Positions 17,599-27,850 of a stretch of 64,000 nucleotides of DNA are shown here, piece after piece (within the stretch, counting starts at the first letter, position 1; the number at the start of each line of letters is the position of its first letter). The stretch covers positions 124,001 through 188,000 of the forward strand of contig NZ_WIAD01000004.1 in the NCBI RefSeq assembly GCF_009618275.1, written 5' to 3'. Below the pieces are notes generated by a model. That model did no database searches. It was not told the origin of the DNA and saw only the letters and a program-made list of their open reading frames with translations. The DNA is from Roseimaritima sediminicola (GTDB lineage Bacteria > Planctomycetota > Planctomycetia > Pirellulales > Pirellulaceae). The translations under genes were made by a program, and so were the position numbers.

Positions 17599-20500
17599 TT
17601 ACTTCGTGCAGCTGTCGCCTTCCTTCAGTACCGCTTCGGCGTGTCGGCGGATGATGGTGACGGCCTGACCACGTGGCTCCTCTGTGCACACCGTTTGGAA
17701 ACTGGTTCGCGCAACCTCGGACAACCCCAGCTCCATGGCAACCAAGCCGTTGAGCAGTTCCATGGAAGGACCGAACAGTGCCAACGGTTGGTCCAGCCGG
17801 CGGCGGTAGATCTCGCTGGCCTCTATCCACTGGCCGACCAACGCCTGAGCGCAGGCCAATGTGTGTGCCGAAGCAAAGTTGCTGCGATCGATCTTCGCCT
17901 CGGCCACCCGCAACCTTTTCGCCACTTGGGCGGTGTCTTCGATCATCAACGAGTCCCACAGCAGCGTATTGGCCAATTCGTCGACGCCTACCGCCTGCTG
18001 CTGTTCCGCCAGATAAGCCTGCAAGGCATCGAGCGCCGCGATGGGCTGGCCCGTGACCACCGTATAGTGATACTGCAGATCACGCTTGATCGCACTGTCG
18101 GGCAGGTCGGCGATAAACTCGTCAACACGGTCCCGCCAGACGGAATCGTCACGCTCTTCTTCGGGATACAATCGTTGCAGTTCCGAAACACACGCCAAGA
18201 AGTACCGAACGGTATCGATCGCCATCTGCTCCTGCATCTGCTCCAGCAGGATTGGATAGAGGGACCGGTAATCATCGTTGATTCGGTATCCCAGCATCCG
18301 CAACCTTTGCACCCACAGTTCGATCTGCGGTGGCGCCGCCTGCTCCGCTGCATCGATTCGCTCGAGGTCTCCGGTCGTTTCGCAAGCCATCACCCGAACC
18401 GTCCATTCGGTACGCAGTGATTCCTGGTCACGCAAACGCATCCAGACGCGTGCGGCATAGCTGCCGCTGAACTGATCGAACCAAGGCAGTTCTTTGGCCA
18501 GCAGCGGCATCAGGGTTTCCAAAGCCAGTTGCACTTGTTCGTGCTGGCCGTCCGCCCACTGTTGCCACAACGGCTCGCCCAGCCATCTCGGCTGGGGCGC
18601 AAACCGCCACTTCCCGGCGGCGTCCTTGATCAACCAATATTCCACCGCCTGGTCGTCGCTGTATTTCAACGTCGCTTTCTGCAAACTTTCGCTGACCGGA
18701 TGGAGGTCGACCGTGGCGTTGGCGGCAACGGTTTGCGTCAACCATCGCGAGCGAAAGTTTTCTCCCAAGCTGACCCAGCGATGAACCTCGCTGTAGCCGC
18801 CGGCCGAAGCCTTCAGTAGGACGGCCGCGGACTGCGGGACACAGGCCAATTGCTGGATGACCGGCACGTTGGTCTCGAGGTCGGCGAGGATCAAATGCCG
18901 CGCGACCGATTCGGCGTCCTGTTCATCCAAGGGCGGCAACTCGGGCAAGCGGTCTTGCTGTAGGCGGATCGTCGGCCAGTCCACCTCGGCGACCAAGTTC
19001 TGTAGACGCCATGCCAAATCGACCCGGTTCGCCGCAAGCAACTGCTCCCAAAGCTGAATCACGACGCGCTGTCGCAAATCGGCGTCGAAGCGGCGCAGGA
19101 CTTCCGGTTCACGATCCTCGAGCACCGCGATCAGCAAGGGATAAAAAATCCCATCGCGCGTTCTCAGGAATGTTTTTAACGATGCGTCCTGATGCGTCGT
19201 CAACAACGCCAACACATAGGACAACTGCAGGGTCTCGCTCGCGTCACTGTTGAGCCCATGGGCGGCGGGATTCTCGACCAGCTTCCGCAGGGGTTCGACC
19301 GCCCGGGCAACCTGCTCTTGGTCCGTACTGATCAGTCCGTCGTCGGAGCGCATGATGGCGGCGGCCATGACCGCTTGGCTGGGACCGCCGAGCGGAGCGA
19401 CCGTTTGCTCGGCCAATTGCTTGATGCTGGGGATGTCCAACCGAATTCGTGTCGTGTCCGGACTGAGTTGCAACTGCCGAACCTGCAAAGCCAGACGTCC
19501 GACGAGCTGTTCGTCCACGCGCTTTACCGTGACGTCCGAGATAAGACGATGAGCCAGGACGCTCATCCCCAGGTTATCCAGCTTGGCCGCCAGAAACGCC
19601 CTCGGCACCTCTTGCCGCGCTTCTTGCGAGGCGATCTCCGCCAACTCCCGCAGATCATCGTTGTCGTTGGACGACGCCAAACGCTTGCCCAGATTCCAGT
19701 CCAAGGTGAGCTGATAGTGCAGAGGATTCTCCCCCTCATACCAAGCTCGCAGTTGCTCGTACGCCTCATTGACTTCCGCAGCCGACAAGGTCGCCGGGCG
19801 GATCACACAGCGGAAAGTCACTTGCAGCACTTGATCGTTGTCGGCCCGATCCACCGTGCGAACGGCGTCCGCGGACTGCCAGGTTTCCCAAGACCCCTGG
19901 CGAACCGCAGAGGGCTGGGCGGCGGAGGTTTGCCGAGGCTTTAAGTCGGCAACCTTCAACATCCGGCACTGCGAAGAAAAGGTCAGAAATCCGATGGTCT
20001 GCTGCCAATCGGCAGGCAGCGGCGGAAGCGTCACACCGGCGGGAAAGCGAACGCCGTACACCACTTCGTGCGTGCTGCCTTCCAGATTAACCAGAGCCGT
20101 CCGCCGCGTTTGCGAGTCCTCGCCGAACGCGCCGGAGCCCTGCAGACGTTGCCACAAGTCGGCAGGAACCAGCGGTGACACACCGTCGAGAACCAGAAAA
20201 TCTTCATCGGCTGCCAGGGTTCCGAATGCCGAATACCCTTGCGTCGTCAACAGCTGGGCCGGATGCCCGCTGCCGCGAACGGCAAACCGGTGCCGCCCCT
20301 GCGGATCGTTGGTCAGCGGCAGAACGCTCAAGCTCGCCAGCTCCGCCCCCGTTTCGGTCTGGGCATACTGTCGCCACTGCTCGATCATCGGCTGACGGTT
20401 GGTCGAATCGTACTCGGCGGCCAACTCCACCGCGATCCCGCCGCGGCGGCGCAATTCGATCGACATCGCACCGCCGCCATTGCGGTTCAGGTCCATCCAG

Positions 20501-22020
20501 TTGACCCTCGTTTCTACGTCCGTCGCCGTCTCGCTGCCGGGCGTCTGCACCAGCTTTCCTCCCGACGCATCACACACCAACGCCATCCGGTGCCGGCAGT
20601 CCGAAGCGAGAAAACCCACCGGGTAATCTCCGCTGCCGGGAATGGTGATCGTCGGATCGATAAACAGGTACCCGCCGGGGCGTGTCTCGTCTGGAATTGC
20701 CACGATGGCATGGTCGAAGAAATCCAAACAAGCCATTTCTTGCGGCACGTCCGGTCCCGCACCGGTGTTGAGCAGAGCGACGTGAGCCGGGATGTCCATC
20801 TGCCGCAACCACGCCACCAACAACGTCGACTGGTCTTTGCAATCGCCGAATCGCCGCTGCAACGAGCGGTCGGGCGAGACGGGAAAGATCGCGTTCTCTC
20901 CCAAGGACAATCCCGTATACCGCACCATCTGCTGCAGTTGCTGAACCGCCCAGGAAATCTTTGGGTCGCGAGCGTCCACATCGGCTTTGATGTCCGCCGG
21001 CTGCATCGCGGAGACGATCTGACGCGCGAGTTGATCGCCCTGGGAAATGGCTTGATCGATCCGTTTCCCGTACATCGCCCCGAGCTGTTCCCAATCGGAC
21101 GTCACGGCGGCAAACAGCAACGGGTAGGACGACGCCCGCGGACCACAGCCGGGCTCGAACCATTCGAATAGTCCGGGAGCATCGACCAGCCGGTACTCGG
21201 TTTCCTCCGCCGACTCCACAATGCCTTCAGCCGAGTCCGCAATGCCTTCAGCCGTCCAGGGCATCGCTGGTGGGACTTCCCCCAGCGTTTGCTCAGACCA
21301 GCGGACGCCCGGTTCGCCGGAGATAACCAGGCGTTGAATTCTCGTCGGCATCAACGAAGCGAGGACATGCTGAAAACCGATCGCCCGCTCCATCAATGGC
21401 TGGCTGACCAAGACCGTTTTGGTTTCCACGATCGCCCCGGGCTGGACGCCCGACAGTACGGCGGTCAACGCTTTGCGATCCATCAGGACCCCTGGCGTCG
21501 ATGCCTCGCCGGCGTGTTCGACCACCTGGGCGGCGTCCAAAACGATGATTTCCCCATCCGGGGTGATCACGCGAGCTTCCAGCTGGGGACGCTGTTCGTG
21601 CCACGGCGACCACTCGGCGTGCAACTGAGCGACGTTGGCCAGTTCGTCCTGCGACTGCGGCCGGGCGATCGCCCAAATCGTCGTTCGCAGCTCGCCGCTG
21701 GCCAAAAAACGATAGTGGGCACTGGAAAGAATTTGGTTCTTCCAGGAGCTGTCTTCTTCGGTCGCCAGCGGCACTGCTAGATCCATGCCTTCGTGGCGAT
21801 ACTCCGATCCCCGAGGCTTGGCGTCCAGCTCCTCGACCAGTTTTGTCAACTGCTCGGCGGTCGCCTGCAACGGTCCGGCGGCCAGCACCGGCTGCAGTGT
21901 TTGCAGCTCGACCGAGTCCTCGGCCGTCGCTGCGTTGGCGTCAGGAACGACGCTCCCCAGGCAAATGAATCCGACCAGAACCACGACCATCCGGCGGCAA
22001 ACGCTGCCCCATACTTTCAT
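17599..22020 (-). CDS. Very large exported DUF3857/transglutaminase-like protein
   Basis: 1473 aa from ATG 22020 (GTG 22032 is also in frame). A signal peptide with hydrophobic core VVVLVGFICLG ends near DANAA. The first 330 residues match DUF3857-type beta-rich domains (VITPDGEIIVLDAAQV, PGAIVETKTVL). A transglutaminase-like core follows with the triad visible: Cys in RRFGDCKDQST (about 392), His in FFDHAIVAIP (about 438), Asp in YLFIDPTI (about 455). The remaining 900 residues include another beta-rich domain, then a helical, repeat-like C-terminus. Substrate unknown; crosslinking or proteolysis at the envelope is possible. The gene is flanked by 95-bp direct repeats. Confidence 0.85.
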   Translation of the reverse strand: MKVWGSVCRRMVVVLVGFICLGSVVPDANAATAEDSVELQTLQPVLAAGPLQATAEQLTKLVEELDAKPRGSEYRHEGMDLAVPLATEEDSSWKNQILSSAHYRFLASGELRTTIWAIARPQSQDELANVAQLHAEWSPWHEQRPQLEARVITPDGEIIVLDAAQVVEHAGEASTPGVLMDRKALTAVLSGVQPGAIVETKTVLVSQPLMERAIGFQHVLASLMPTRIQRLVISGEPGVRWSEQTLGEVPPAMPWTAEGIADSAEGIVESAEETEYRLVDAPGLFEWFEPGCGPRASSYPLLFAAVTSDWEQLGAMYGKRIDQAISQGDQLARQIVSAMQPADIKADVDARDPKISWAVQQLQQMVRYTGLSLGENAIFPVSPDRSLQRRFGDCKDQSTLLVAWLRQMDIPAHVALLNTGAGPDVPQEMACLDFFDHAIVAIPDETRPGGYLFIDPTITIPGSGDYPVGFLASDCRHRMALVCDASGGKLVQTPGSETATDVETRVNWMDLNRNGGGAMSIELRRRGGIAVELAAEYDSTNRQPMIEQWRQYAQTETGAELASLSVLPLTNDPQGRHRFAVRGSGHPAQLLTTQGYSAFGTLAADEDFLVLDGVSPLVPADLWQRLQGSGAFGEDSQTRRTALVNLEGSTHEVVYGVRFPAGVTLPPLPADWQQTIGFLTFSSQCRMLKVADLKPRQTSAAQPSAVRQGSWETWQSADAVRTVDRADNDQVLQVTFRCVIRPATLSAAEVNEAYEQLRAWYEGENPLHYQLTLDWNLGKRLASSNDNDDLRELAEIASQEARQEVPRAFLAAKLDNLGMSVLAHRLISDVTVKRVDEQLVGRLALQVRQLQLSPDTTRIRLDIPSIKQLAEQTVAPLGGPSQAVMAAAIMRSDDGLISTDQEQVARAVEPLRKLVENPAAHGLNSDASETLQLSYVLALLTTHQDASLKTFLRTRDGIFYPLLIAVLEDREPEVLRRFDADLRQRVVIQLWEQLLAANRVDLAWRLQNLVAEVDWPTIRLQQDRLPELPPLDEQDAESVARHLILADLETNVPVIQQLACVPQSAAVLLKASAGGYSEVHRWVSLGENFRSRWLTQTVAANATVDLHPVSESLQKATLKYSDDQAVEYWLIKDAAGKWRFAPQPRWLGEPLWQQWADGQHEQVQLALETLMPLLAKELPWFDQFSGSYAARVWMRLRDQESLRTEWTVRVMACETTGDLERIDAAEQAAPPQIELWVQRLRMLGYRINDDYRSLYPILLEQMQEQMAIDTVRYFLACVSELQRLYPEEERDDSVWRDRVDEFIADLPDSAIKRDLQYHYTVVTGQPIAALDALQAYLAEQQQAVGVDELANTLLWDSLMIEDTAQVAKRLRVAEAKIDRSNFASAHTLACAQALVGQWIEASEIYRRRLDQPLALFGPSMELLNGLVAMELGLSEVARTSFQTVCTEEPRGQAVTIIRRHAEAVLKEGDSCTK

Positions 22021-22032
22021 CGCATCATCCAC

Positions 22033-22280
22033 TTTGCTTCACTACGCTGGAACATCATCAGAATTAGATGATGCAGCTTAACCCGGCCGCGCCCCCAGAA
22101 CCAGCATTTCGTCACCAGCCCGGAGGGGCGACACCAACAGTGGCATAGGCTTCCACCGACAGTGGCATAGGCTTCCAGCCTGTGGACTGCGCTGAATTTC
22201 GGCTGGGACAGCCGAGCTACTCTCGCTACTTTCGCGGAGCGAAAGGCGACACTGGGTCGAGCTGCGCTGCGGCGCTCGCG
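22033..22280. repeat. Repeat-filled intergenic region including 95-bp repeat copy B
   Basis: 22141-22155 is a broken copy of the TGGCATAGGCTTCC element; 22161-22255 is the second copy of the 95-bp composite repeat. The rest shows nothing recognisable. A promoter for the DUF3857 gene should lie here. Confidence 0.8.
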
Positions 22281-24002
22281 CTAATCGAGGCCGTAGTGCT
22301 CGATCTCGGGCCAGTAGATGTCTTCGAAGGCGTCGGGGTCGTGGAAGTCGGGGCTGTTATCCAGGTCGTGACACTCGATGCATTTCTCCCGCGCCTTCTC
22401 CATCGGCAACCGCATGCCTTCGCGCAGCTCGGCCAACCGCTCGGCGGTCGCGCCCGAACCTTCTCGTTCGGCTGCGGAGTGGGCCGCGCCGGGACCGTGA
22501 CAGTTCTCACAACCGTTGCCCGTCAAGTGCGCACTCTGCTCGAGCGAAAGATAACCGCTCTCATACGGATAGTAGCCCTGCGGGTTCCAGCCGGTCACGT
22601 GGCAACTGAGGCATTCGGGATCGAAGTGCCGCGGAATCGAACCCCGCGAATTCGGCGGGCTGACGATGTCGGCCGTGGCGTCCACGTGGGGCGTGCCCTG
22701 CCAGATGTCGTAGGCGATCGTGTGACACTCGCCGCACGTTGCCGACCCCACGAACTGGTCGCCCTTGGGATGCGGCACCGGCCGCAGGCCCAGCCCTTCC
22801 AGGCCGAGGGCCTCGAGCTGGTCCTGGTAGGTGGCCATCAATTGCATCATCTCGTCGGCGTCCGAGAAATCGTCGGTCAGGGCGACGCGGGAATACTGCA
22901 TGGGCCGGTCGTCGAACAAACCGACCAAGCCGGTGTACATGCCTTTGTTGCCGGTCACGATCGCCTGCGTCTTGCTGCCCTCGATGCTCTGGGGTTTGTA
23001 CGTGGGTTCGCCGTAACCGCCGGCGACGACCAACAGATCGAACACGTCCGGAGCGTGCTGGGCAATATGCTGCTTTGCCACGGCTTCTTCACCCACGTAC
23101 AGCAGCACGCGAAACGCCTCTTCCTCAGCGGTCAGTTCCGCCGGCAAGTTGGCCAGCGCCTCGGGCACCGGCGCGACCATGATCTCGTCGCTGGCAGCCG
23201 AATCCAACGTGTCGGGGTCCAGGATCGTGGTGACCAGCACCGTCTTGCCGCCCTGTTCGATGCGTTTCACCTTGGGCATCAACTCCGGATCCAAGAGGGT
23301 CACGTTCGCCGAAGCAAACATGGTGGGATTGTCTTCATCGCCGGCGGCTACCGACAGCAATTCTCCCACGCCCAGCCGGATGTCATCGGGACCAAACCCG
23401 ACGGCTTTGTAGTCCATCTGCTTCAGCCCGGCGACCGTGGTTTGGAATTTGATTTCCGCCTGCCGGCCAAACCGCCGCACCTGATTGCCGCCGTCCAGCG
23501 GCACCACGTCCCAGCCCTTGTCGCGGAGCTGTTCGATCAGGGTAAAGCGTCGCGCCAGACCGCCCTTTTGATTCTCCAGCCCGGTGCATCCGCACGGTTC
23601 GATGTAGCCGTGCTGTTGGCCGGAAACCACCAGCACCACGGCCGGATCCTGCCACTGCTGCCAGGGCTCGGGCTGGTCGCCGGCGACCACGGCTTGCGTC
23701 GGCGGATCGCCGGCGGCGGAAGGCGGCGAGGCCATGGCCGAGGGATCCGACGCCGCGGTTTTCGCCGGAGCTTGGACGTCCACCGCCGGCGGTGCAATCG
23801 GGTCGTCGGTCAGGTGTCCGGGATCGCTGCCCTCTCCGGGCAGGGTCACGGTCAAATCGGCATCGGGGTCGACATCGTCGGGCGACTCGCTCTGCTGGCA
23901 TCCGGCCAACGTGGCGGCGACGATCCAGCCGGCGACCATCGCCAGCGACCATCCGCCCATCCACCATCGCTTTTTCGTGTCAGTCCATTGCGCGACGCTC
24001 AT
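22281..24002 (-). CDS. Tetraheme cytochrome c lipoprotein with 5'-nucleotidase-like domain
   Basis: 573 aa. A lipobox (TLAGC, about residue 35) follows a membrane segment. A Pro/Ala/Asp linker is followed by a domain starting VVLVVSGQQHGYIEPCGCTG, NQKGGLARR and VPLDGGNQ. This resembles metallophosphatase (UshA-like) domains that bacteria fuse to multiheme cytochromes, although the usual metal-binding Asp is not obvious (SGQQHG). The C-terminal region carries four CxxCH heme sites: CGECH (about 421), CLSCH (about 461), CENCH (about 496) and CIECH (about 539), with extra His as possible distal ligands, as in cytochrome c554-type proteins. Periplasmic electron transfer is likely. Seven bases after the DUF1573 gene. 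Confidence 0.87.
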   Translation of the reverse strand: MSVAQWTDTKKRWWMGGWSLAMVAGWIVAATLAGCQQSESPDDVDPDADLTVTLPGEGSDPGHLTDDPIAPPAVDVQAPAKTAASDPSAMASPPSAAGDPPTQAVVAGDQPEPWQQWQDPAVVLVVSGQQHGYIEPCGCTGLENQKGGLARRFTLIEQLRDKGWDVVPLDGGNQVRRFGRQAEIKFQTTVAGLKQMDYKAVGFGPDDIRLGVGELLSVAAGDEDNPTMFASANVTLLDPELMPKVKRIEQGGKTVLVTTILDPDTLDSAASDEIMVAPVPEALANLPAELTAEEEAFRVLLYVGEEAVAKQHIAQHAPDVFDLLVVAGGYGEPTYKPQSIEGSKTQAIVTGNKGMYTGLVGLFDDRPMQYSRVALTDDFSDADEMMQLMATYQDQLEALGLEGLGLRPVPHPKGDQFVGSATCGECHTIAYDIWQGTPHVDATADIVSPPNSRGSIPRHFDPECLSCHVTGWNPQGYYPYESGYLSLEQSAHLTGNGCENCHGPGAAHSAAEREGSGATAERLAELREGMRLPMEKAREKCIECHDLDNSPDFHDPDAFEDIYWPEIEHYGLD

Positions 24003-24009
24003 ACCGATC

Positions 24010-25260
24010 CTAACGATTCTCTCGAACGTGGAATTTCACCCGCAGCACAAGCGGTTCGATTTGTTCATTATCGGCTTCGATGCGGACGATGCCATAGTCG
24101 TCTTTATCCCTGCCGTCTCTTTGCATCGGCGGGGCATCGCTGGGGATCTTTAATTTGACCGCCACCATCGTCAGATTTTCTTTGATTTTCGGCTCGCCCA
24201 ACTCCGCCACCAGCACTTCGGCAGGCTCACTCTGGGCGATCCGCAGCGTGGCCCCCTCGCGATGCGGCCCGCGCAACAGCAGCAGCAGGCTCTGCTCGAC
24301 CGCCTCGCCCTGGTCAACCGCCGGCATCGTGTACTCGTAGCGGCCCTGGTCGCGGCCGGTCAGCCGCGCCCCGCCGGTCAGCGTCAGATCCTCGACCACC
24401 CGGCCTTCCAGTCCCATGGCCATGGTCAGCCGCGCTCGCTCGTCCTCGACCTCCACGCCGGGATCGACCGGTTCGAATTCCAGGATGGCGGTGTAGTTGA
24501 ACAGGCCCGGCGGCATCCCCGCACCGACTCGCAGACGCACCTCGAAGGCTTGCCGCGTATCGGGGAACTCGTTGGCGGTTTCCGCGTCGACCGGCACCGG
24601 CTGGACGTCCACCTGGACGTCGACATCGCCCCGGATCTGGTCCAACCAGCGAGCTTCCTTGAAGCGCACATCGAATTCGAAGCGGTTGTAAATCGTATTG
24701 GTCAACTCCAGCGGAGTGTCGCCGCTGACCTCGCCGGCGATCCAGTTACGCGGACGGGCCGACAGGGCGTCCACGATGTCGCCGATGATCCGCAACTGCA
24801 ACTCGCCCTGGTACGGGTCGGTGGTCGAGACGGTGGCGGTTTGCTGGAAACGCTTGCCGTCGGTCTTGGCTTCCCAGGTCATGTGGACGGTGGTCGATTC
24901 GCCGGGTGCCAAACTGGAATCGGCCAGTTCCCCCAGCGTGCATTTGCAGGTGGTTTTCAGGACCGCCAGTTCCAGCGGAGCGTCCCCGACGTTCTTGATG
25001 ACGAATTTGTGTTCGCCTTTGGCATTGCGGAGCATCGAGCCGAAGTCGTACTCCTCGCCGCCGACCACCTCGACCTTGGCCATCCCATCCTGGCGAAGCG
25101 ACTGGACGTGCGCCATCAGATTTTCCGCCCTAAGATCGTCGCCCTTGCGAAAATACCCAAATTTTTCCGGGGTCCAGCTGTAGCGCCGGGCCGCTGTCAG
25201 GTAACCCGCCGTACTGCCAGCGACCACGACGACAACCAGGGAGAGCAGGAATGTTTTCAC
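24010..25260 (-). CDS. DUF1573 domain exported protein
   Basis: 416 aa, GTG start with GGAG about 10 bases upstream. An N-terminal membrane anchor (LLSLVVVVVAGSTAGYL) precedes a DUF1573 domain with YDFGSMLRNAKGEHKFVIKN, PLELAVLKTTCKCTLGE and LAPGESTTVHMTWEAK, an immunoglobulin-like fold with the conserved KxTCxCT motif. Later segments repeat similar beta-sandwich patterns. Function unknown. It is closely coupled to the tetraheme lipoprotein gene and follows the O-antigen-ligase-like gene by 82 bases. Confidence 0.87.
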   Translation of the reverse strand: MKTFLLSLVVVVVAGSTAGYLTAARRYSWTPEKFGYFRKGDDLRAENLMAHVQSLRQDGMAKVEVVGGEEYDFGSMLRNAKGEHKFVIKNVGDAPLELAVLKTTCKCTLGELADSSLAPGESTTVHMTWEAKTDGKRFQQTATVSTTDPYQGELQLRIIGDIVDALSARPRNWIAGEVSGDTPLELTNTIYNRFEFDVRFKEARWLDQIRGDVDVQVDVQPVPVDAETANEFPDTRQAFEVRLRVGAGMPPGLFNYTAILEFEPVDPGVEVEDERARLTMAMGLEGRVVEDLTLTGGARLTGRDQGRYEYTMPAVDQGEAVEQSLLLLLRGPHREGATLRIAQSEPAEVLVAELGEPKIKENLTMVAVKLKIPSDAPPMQRDGRDKDDYGIVRIEADNEQIEPLVLRVKFHVRENR

Positions 25261-25342
25261 GTGATGGGACTCCCGAAAGAATCGCTGTCAAAAGGGTGGA
25301 TGTTCGAGCCCGGGACGGAGATGCTCGATCAGAGGGGGACCC

Positions 25343-27850
25343 TCAACCGTTGGTTACGTCCGCCGAGGGCGTGGGGTTCGGCAAGACTTCCGCCGCCGGC
25401 GCCCGGACCGGCGCCTCGGCGGCGTCGGGGCCGAAAGCTTGGGCCGGCAGCACGTTGATCAGGTCGAAGGACCGTTCGAGGTGTCCGCCCGCCCGCGCCA
25501 ACTCCCGAGCGGTTTGCTCCCAATGAGCCGCTTGCCGGTCCCCTTGTCGGGTATAAATCACGGCCAGCTGAGCCGCGTAGCGTTCATTGACCGGGGCTCC
25601 CTCGGCCGCGCGGCGGTACCACTCGGCGGCCGCCTGCAGGTCTGCCTCCCGCTGCCAACGCTGGTACAGATGCATCCGCACCTCGCCCAAAAAGGCCAGC
25701 AGAGCCGGATCGCCCGCCGCGGTTTCCGCCGCGGCGGCACTGGCTTGGTCCAGCCGCCGGCGGAGCGCCGGATCATCGGCAAATAACAACGCTCGACGGT
25801 ACAAGTCCGCCAGATCCGCTCGCGGCTGACTGGTCCAGGGATCGGCTTCGATCGACCGCAACAGCGCCTGCTCAGTTTGGCTCGGGTCGCGAGCAAAGGC
25901 GGCTTGCGTCCGCCATCGCCCGCTCTCGCTGGTCGGCCGCAGCTCGGTCCCGTAGAACGCGACCAGCAAACCGAGGCCAGCCAACGCGACCGCGACCGCG
26001 GAAACCGGCACCGCAAAACGACTCACCGCCGCAGCGCTTGGTCGTTTCGAACCCGGTTCACTCGACATCGCCCGGTCACTCAACACCGCCCGGTCACTCG
26101 ACATCGCCCGGTCACTCGACATCGCCCGGTCACTCGACATCGCCCCCGCCCAAAGCCACAAGCCCACCGCCACGCCGGGCACGGTCCAGCCACCGGAGAA
26201 ACTTAAATGGATCAACAGCCCCACCACCGCGCCGACGCCGACCCACCGCGGCGGTTCGGCCCCGGGCGGCCAACGCAGCAGCAGCACTGCCAAGATGCCG
26301 CCCACGGGAACGGCCCAAGCGTGCGCGCCCAGGTCCGGCCACTGACCGATCACCAGCCCCACCATCCAGACCAGCGCCCAGCCGACGAGAAAACCGATCG
26401 TCGCGGCCGACGCCAAGTTTCTTCCAGCGCCCGGCTCCACCACCTTTCCGCCCTGCCCTGAGCCGACGGCGTCGGTCGCGGCTGCCACACCCGTCTCAGG
26501 CGGTTCGCCGGTCTCGGGCACCGCCGCGGGGACACGACGCCACAGCTGCCACCCGGCGGCAGCGCCCAGCAGCATGAGCAGCGCCACCGCGGGCAGGCCT
26601 CCCGACGCCGCGGTCTCCATCACAAAGTTGTGCGGATCGGCCGGTTGCTCGCTGGTCTCGGCCGCTTGATACCGCTGGTACGTCGTCTGAAAATTTCCGG
26701 GACCACAGCCGAACCAGGGCGAGTCGGCGACGATCGACGCGGTGGCTTGCCAGTACTGCCAGCGGAAGGACAGCGACGTCCAGGCTCGCTCGGTGATCTC
26801 GCGATTGGTCGCCACGTACCCGGCGATGACCAACAGGCACACGCCAGCCACGGCGACCAGCAGACGCTGGGTCGTCTGGTTGGCTCGCGGCTCTGCGCCG
26901 TCGGGCGAGCTAGCGCGGGAACGGACGCGTGCCCAGGCCAACCACACCGCCCAGCCCAGCATCACGATCGCTACCGCCCCGATCGCCGCTCGGCTGTTGG
27001 TCCGCAGCAGCAGCGTCCCGGACACCAGTCCCGCGATGGCGAGACCACCGCGAGCCGCCACGGGCATGACGCGCCACCGTCCGCACAGCCATCCGACCGA
27101 TAACAACCAAGCCATCACCAACACACCGGCCAAGGAGTTGGTCAGCGCGAACGTGGCCGTGGGACCGCCGTCCCGCAGCCGGTTGGCAAACATCATTCGC
27201 CGCGCGGATCCCGGCGGTGCGTCGTCCAGCCCTGCTTCGGCCAACACCGCTTCGGGCTCGGCTTCGAAGCGAGCCACATCCGCCGGCAGACTGACCAATA
27301 ATTGATGCCAACCATGGACCGACAACACCACGGCGGCCAGGATCAACAGGATCGCCAGCGTGCGCTGCGTCGCCGCGGTGGCGAACAAGCGCCGGGCGGC
27401 CGTAAAGCAGGCCGCGCCGGCGATCCACAGCCAAGCCTCGTGAGCCGCTCGCCGCAGCTCCAACTGGTCGCGCAGCGCCCAGGCACTGATCACGATCCAC
27501 GCGGCCAGTGCCCACGCCGCAAAGTCCAGCAACCTGCCTGAGGGATCTGAGCCGTGCGCGTTAGCCTCAGGTTTCGCAGCTGAACCGTTGGCGCTAGCCT
27601 GAGCCAGATGAGCGAACGCCACCAACGCCGCCGGCAACAGCGCCAGCCCCACGTGATACACCGCCAGACCTTGCTCGACGCCCACGCTGTCGGCCGTCCA
27701 GTGCATCGAGACGACCCACAGGGCGGCCAGCAGCGCCGCGGCCAACCAGCGCAAAGCGTGCGGATCGCGCAGGCGCGAGCTCGGCGGCGATGGCTGACTC
27801 GCTCGCTGCGGCTTGGTTTGCGGCTTGGTTACGGAGCGTCTTTTCGCCAC
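25343..27850 (-). CDS. O-antigen ligase-like polytopic membrane protein
   Basis: 835 aa from GTG 27850, overlapping the upstream gene by 22 bases. The open frame runs to 28285 but that part is antisense-quality sequence inside the neighbour. About a dozen hydrophobic segments span residues 25-590. The segment SPWFGCGPGNFQTTY followed by DPHNFVMETAASGGL is the Wzy_C (WaaL/O-antigen ligase) signature loop with its conserved His. The C-terminal 180 residues resemble TPR repeats (AEWYRRAAEGAPVNERYA). A cytoplasmic loop carries tandem SSDRAM repeats. Likely joins polysaccharide to a lipid carrier or acceptor; context with a WecA-type transferase agrees. Confidence 0.83.
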   Translation of the reverse strand: MAKRRSVTKPQTKPQRASQPSPPSSRLRDPHALRWLAAALLAALWVVSMHWTADSVGVEQGLAVYHVGLALLPAALVAFAHLAQASANGSAAKPEANAHGSDPSGRLLDFAAWALAAWIVISAWALRDQLELRRAAHEAWLWIAGAACFTAARRLFATAATQRTLAILLILAAVVLSVHGWHQLLVSLPADVARFEAEPEAVLAEAGLDDAPPGSARRMMFANRLRDGGPTATFALTNSLAGVLVMAWLLSVGWLCGRWRVMPVAARGGLAIAGLVSGTLLLRTNSRAAIGAVAIVMLGWAVWLAWARVRSRASSPDGAEPRANQTTQRLLVAVAGVCLLVIAGYVATNREITERAWTSLSFRWQYWQATASIVADSPWFGCGPGNFQTTYQRYQAAETSEQPADPHNFVMETAASGGLPAVALLMLLGAAAGWQLWRRVPAAVPETGEPPETGVAAATDAVGSGQGGKVVEPGAGRNLASAATIGFLVGWALVWMVGLVIGQWPDLGAHAWAVPVGGILAVLLLRWPPGAEPPRWVGVGAVVGLLIHLSFSGGWTVPGVAVGLWLWAGAMSSDRAMSSDRAMSSDRAVLSDRAMSSEPGSKRPSAAAVSRFAVPVSAVAVALAGLGLLVAFYGTELRPTSESGRWRTQAAFARDPSQTEQALLRSIEADPWTSQPRADLADLYRRALLFADDPALRRRLDQASAAAAETAAGDPALLAFLGEVRMHLYQRWQREADLQAAAEWYRRAAEGAPVNERYAAQLAVIYTRQGDRQAAHWEQTARELARAGGHLERSFDLINVLPAQAFGPDAAEAPVRAPAAEVLPNPTPSADVTNG
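26059..26148. repeat. Five tandem 18-bp units inside the O-antigen ligase-like gene
   Basis: Units start at 26059, 26077, 26095, 26113 and 26131 (CACTCGACATCGCCCGGT on the plus strand). They encode SSDRAM-type hexapeptides on the minus strand. The period is a multiple of three, so copy-number change would keep the frame. Confidence 0.85.
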
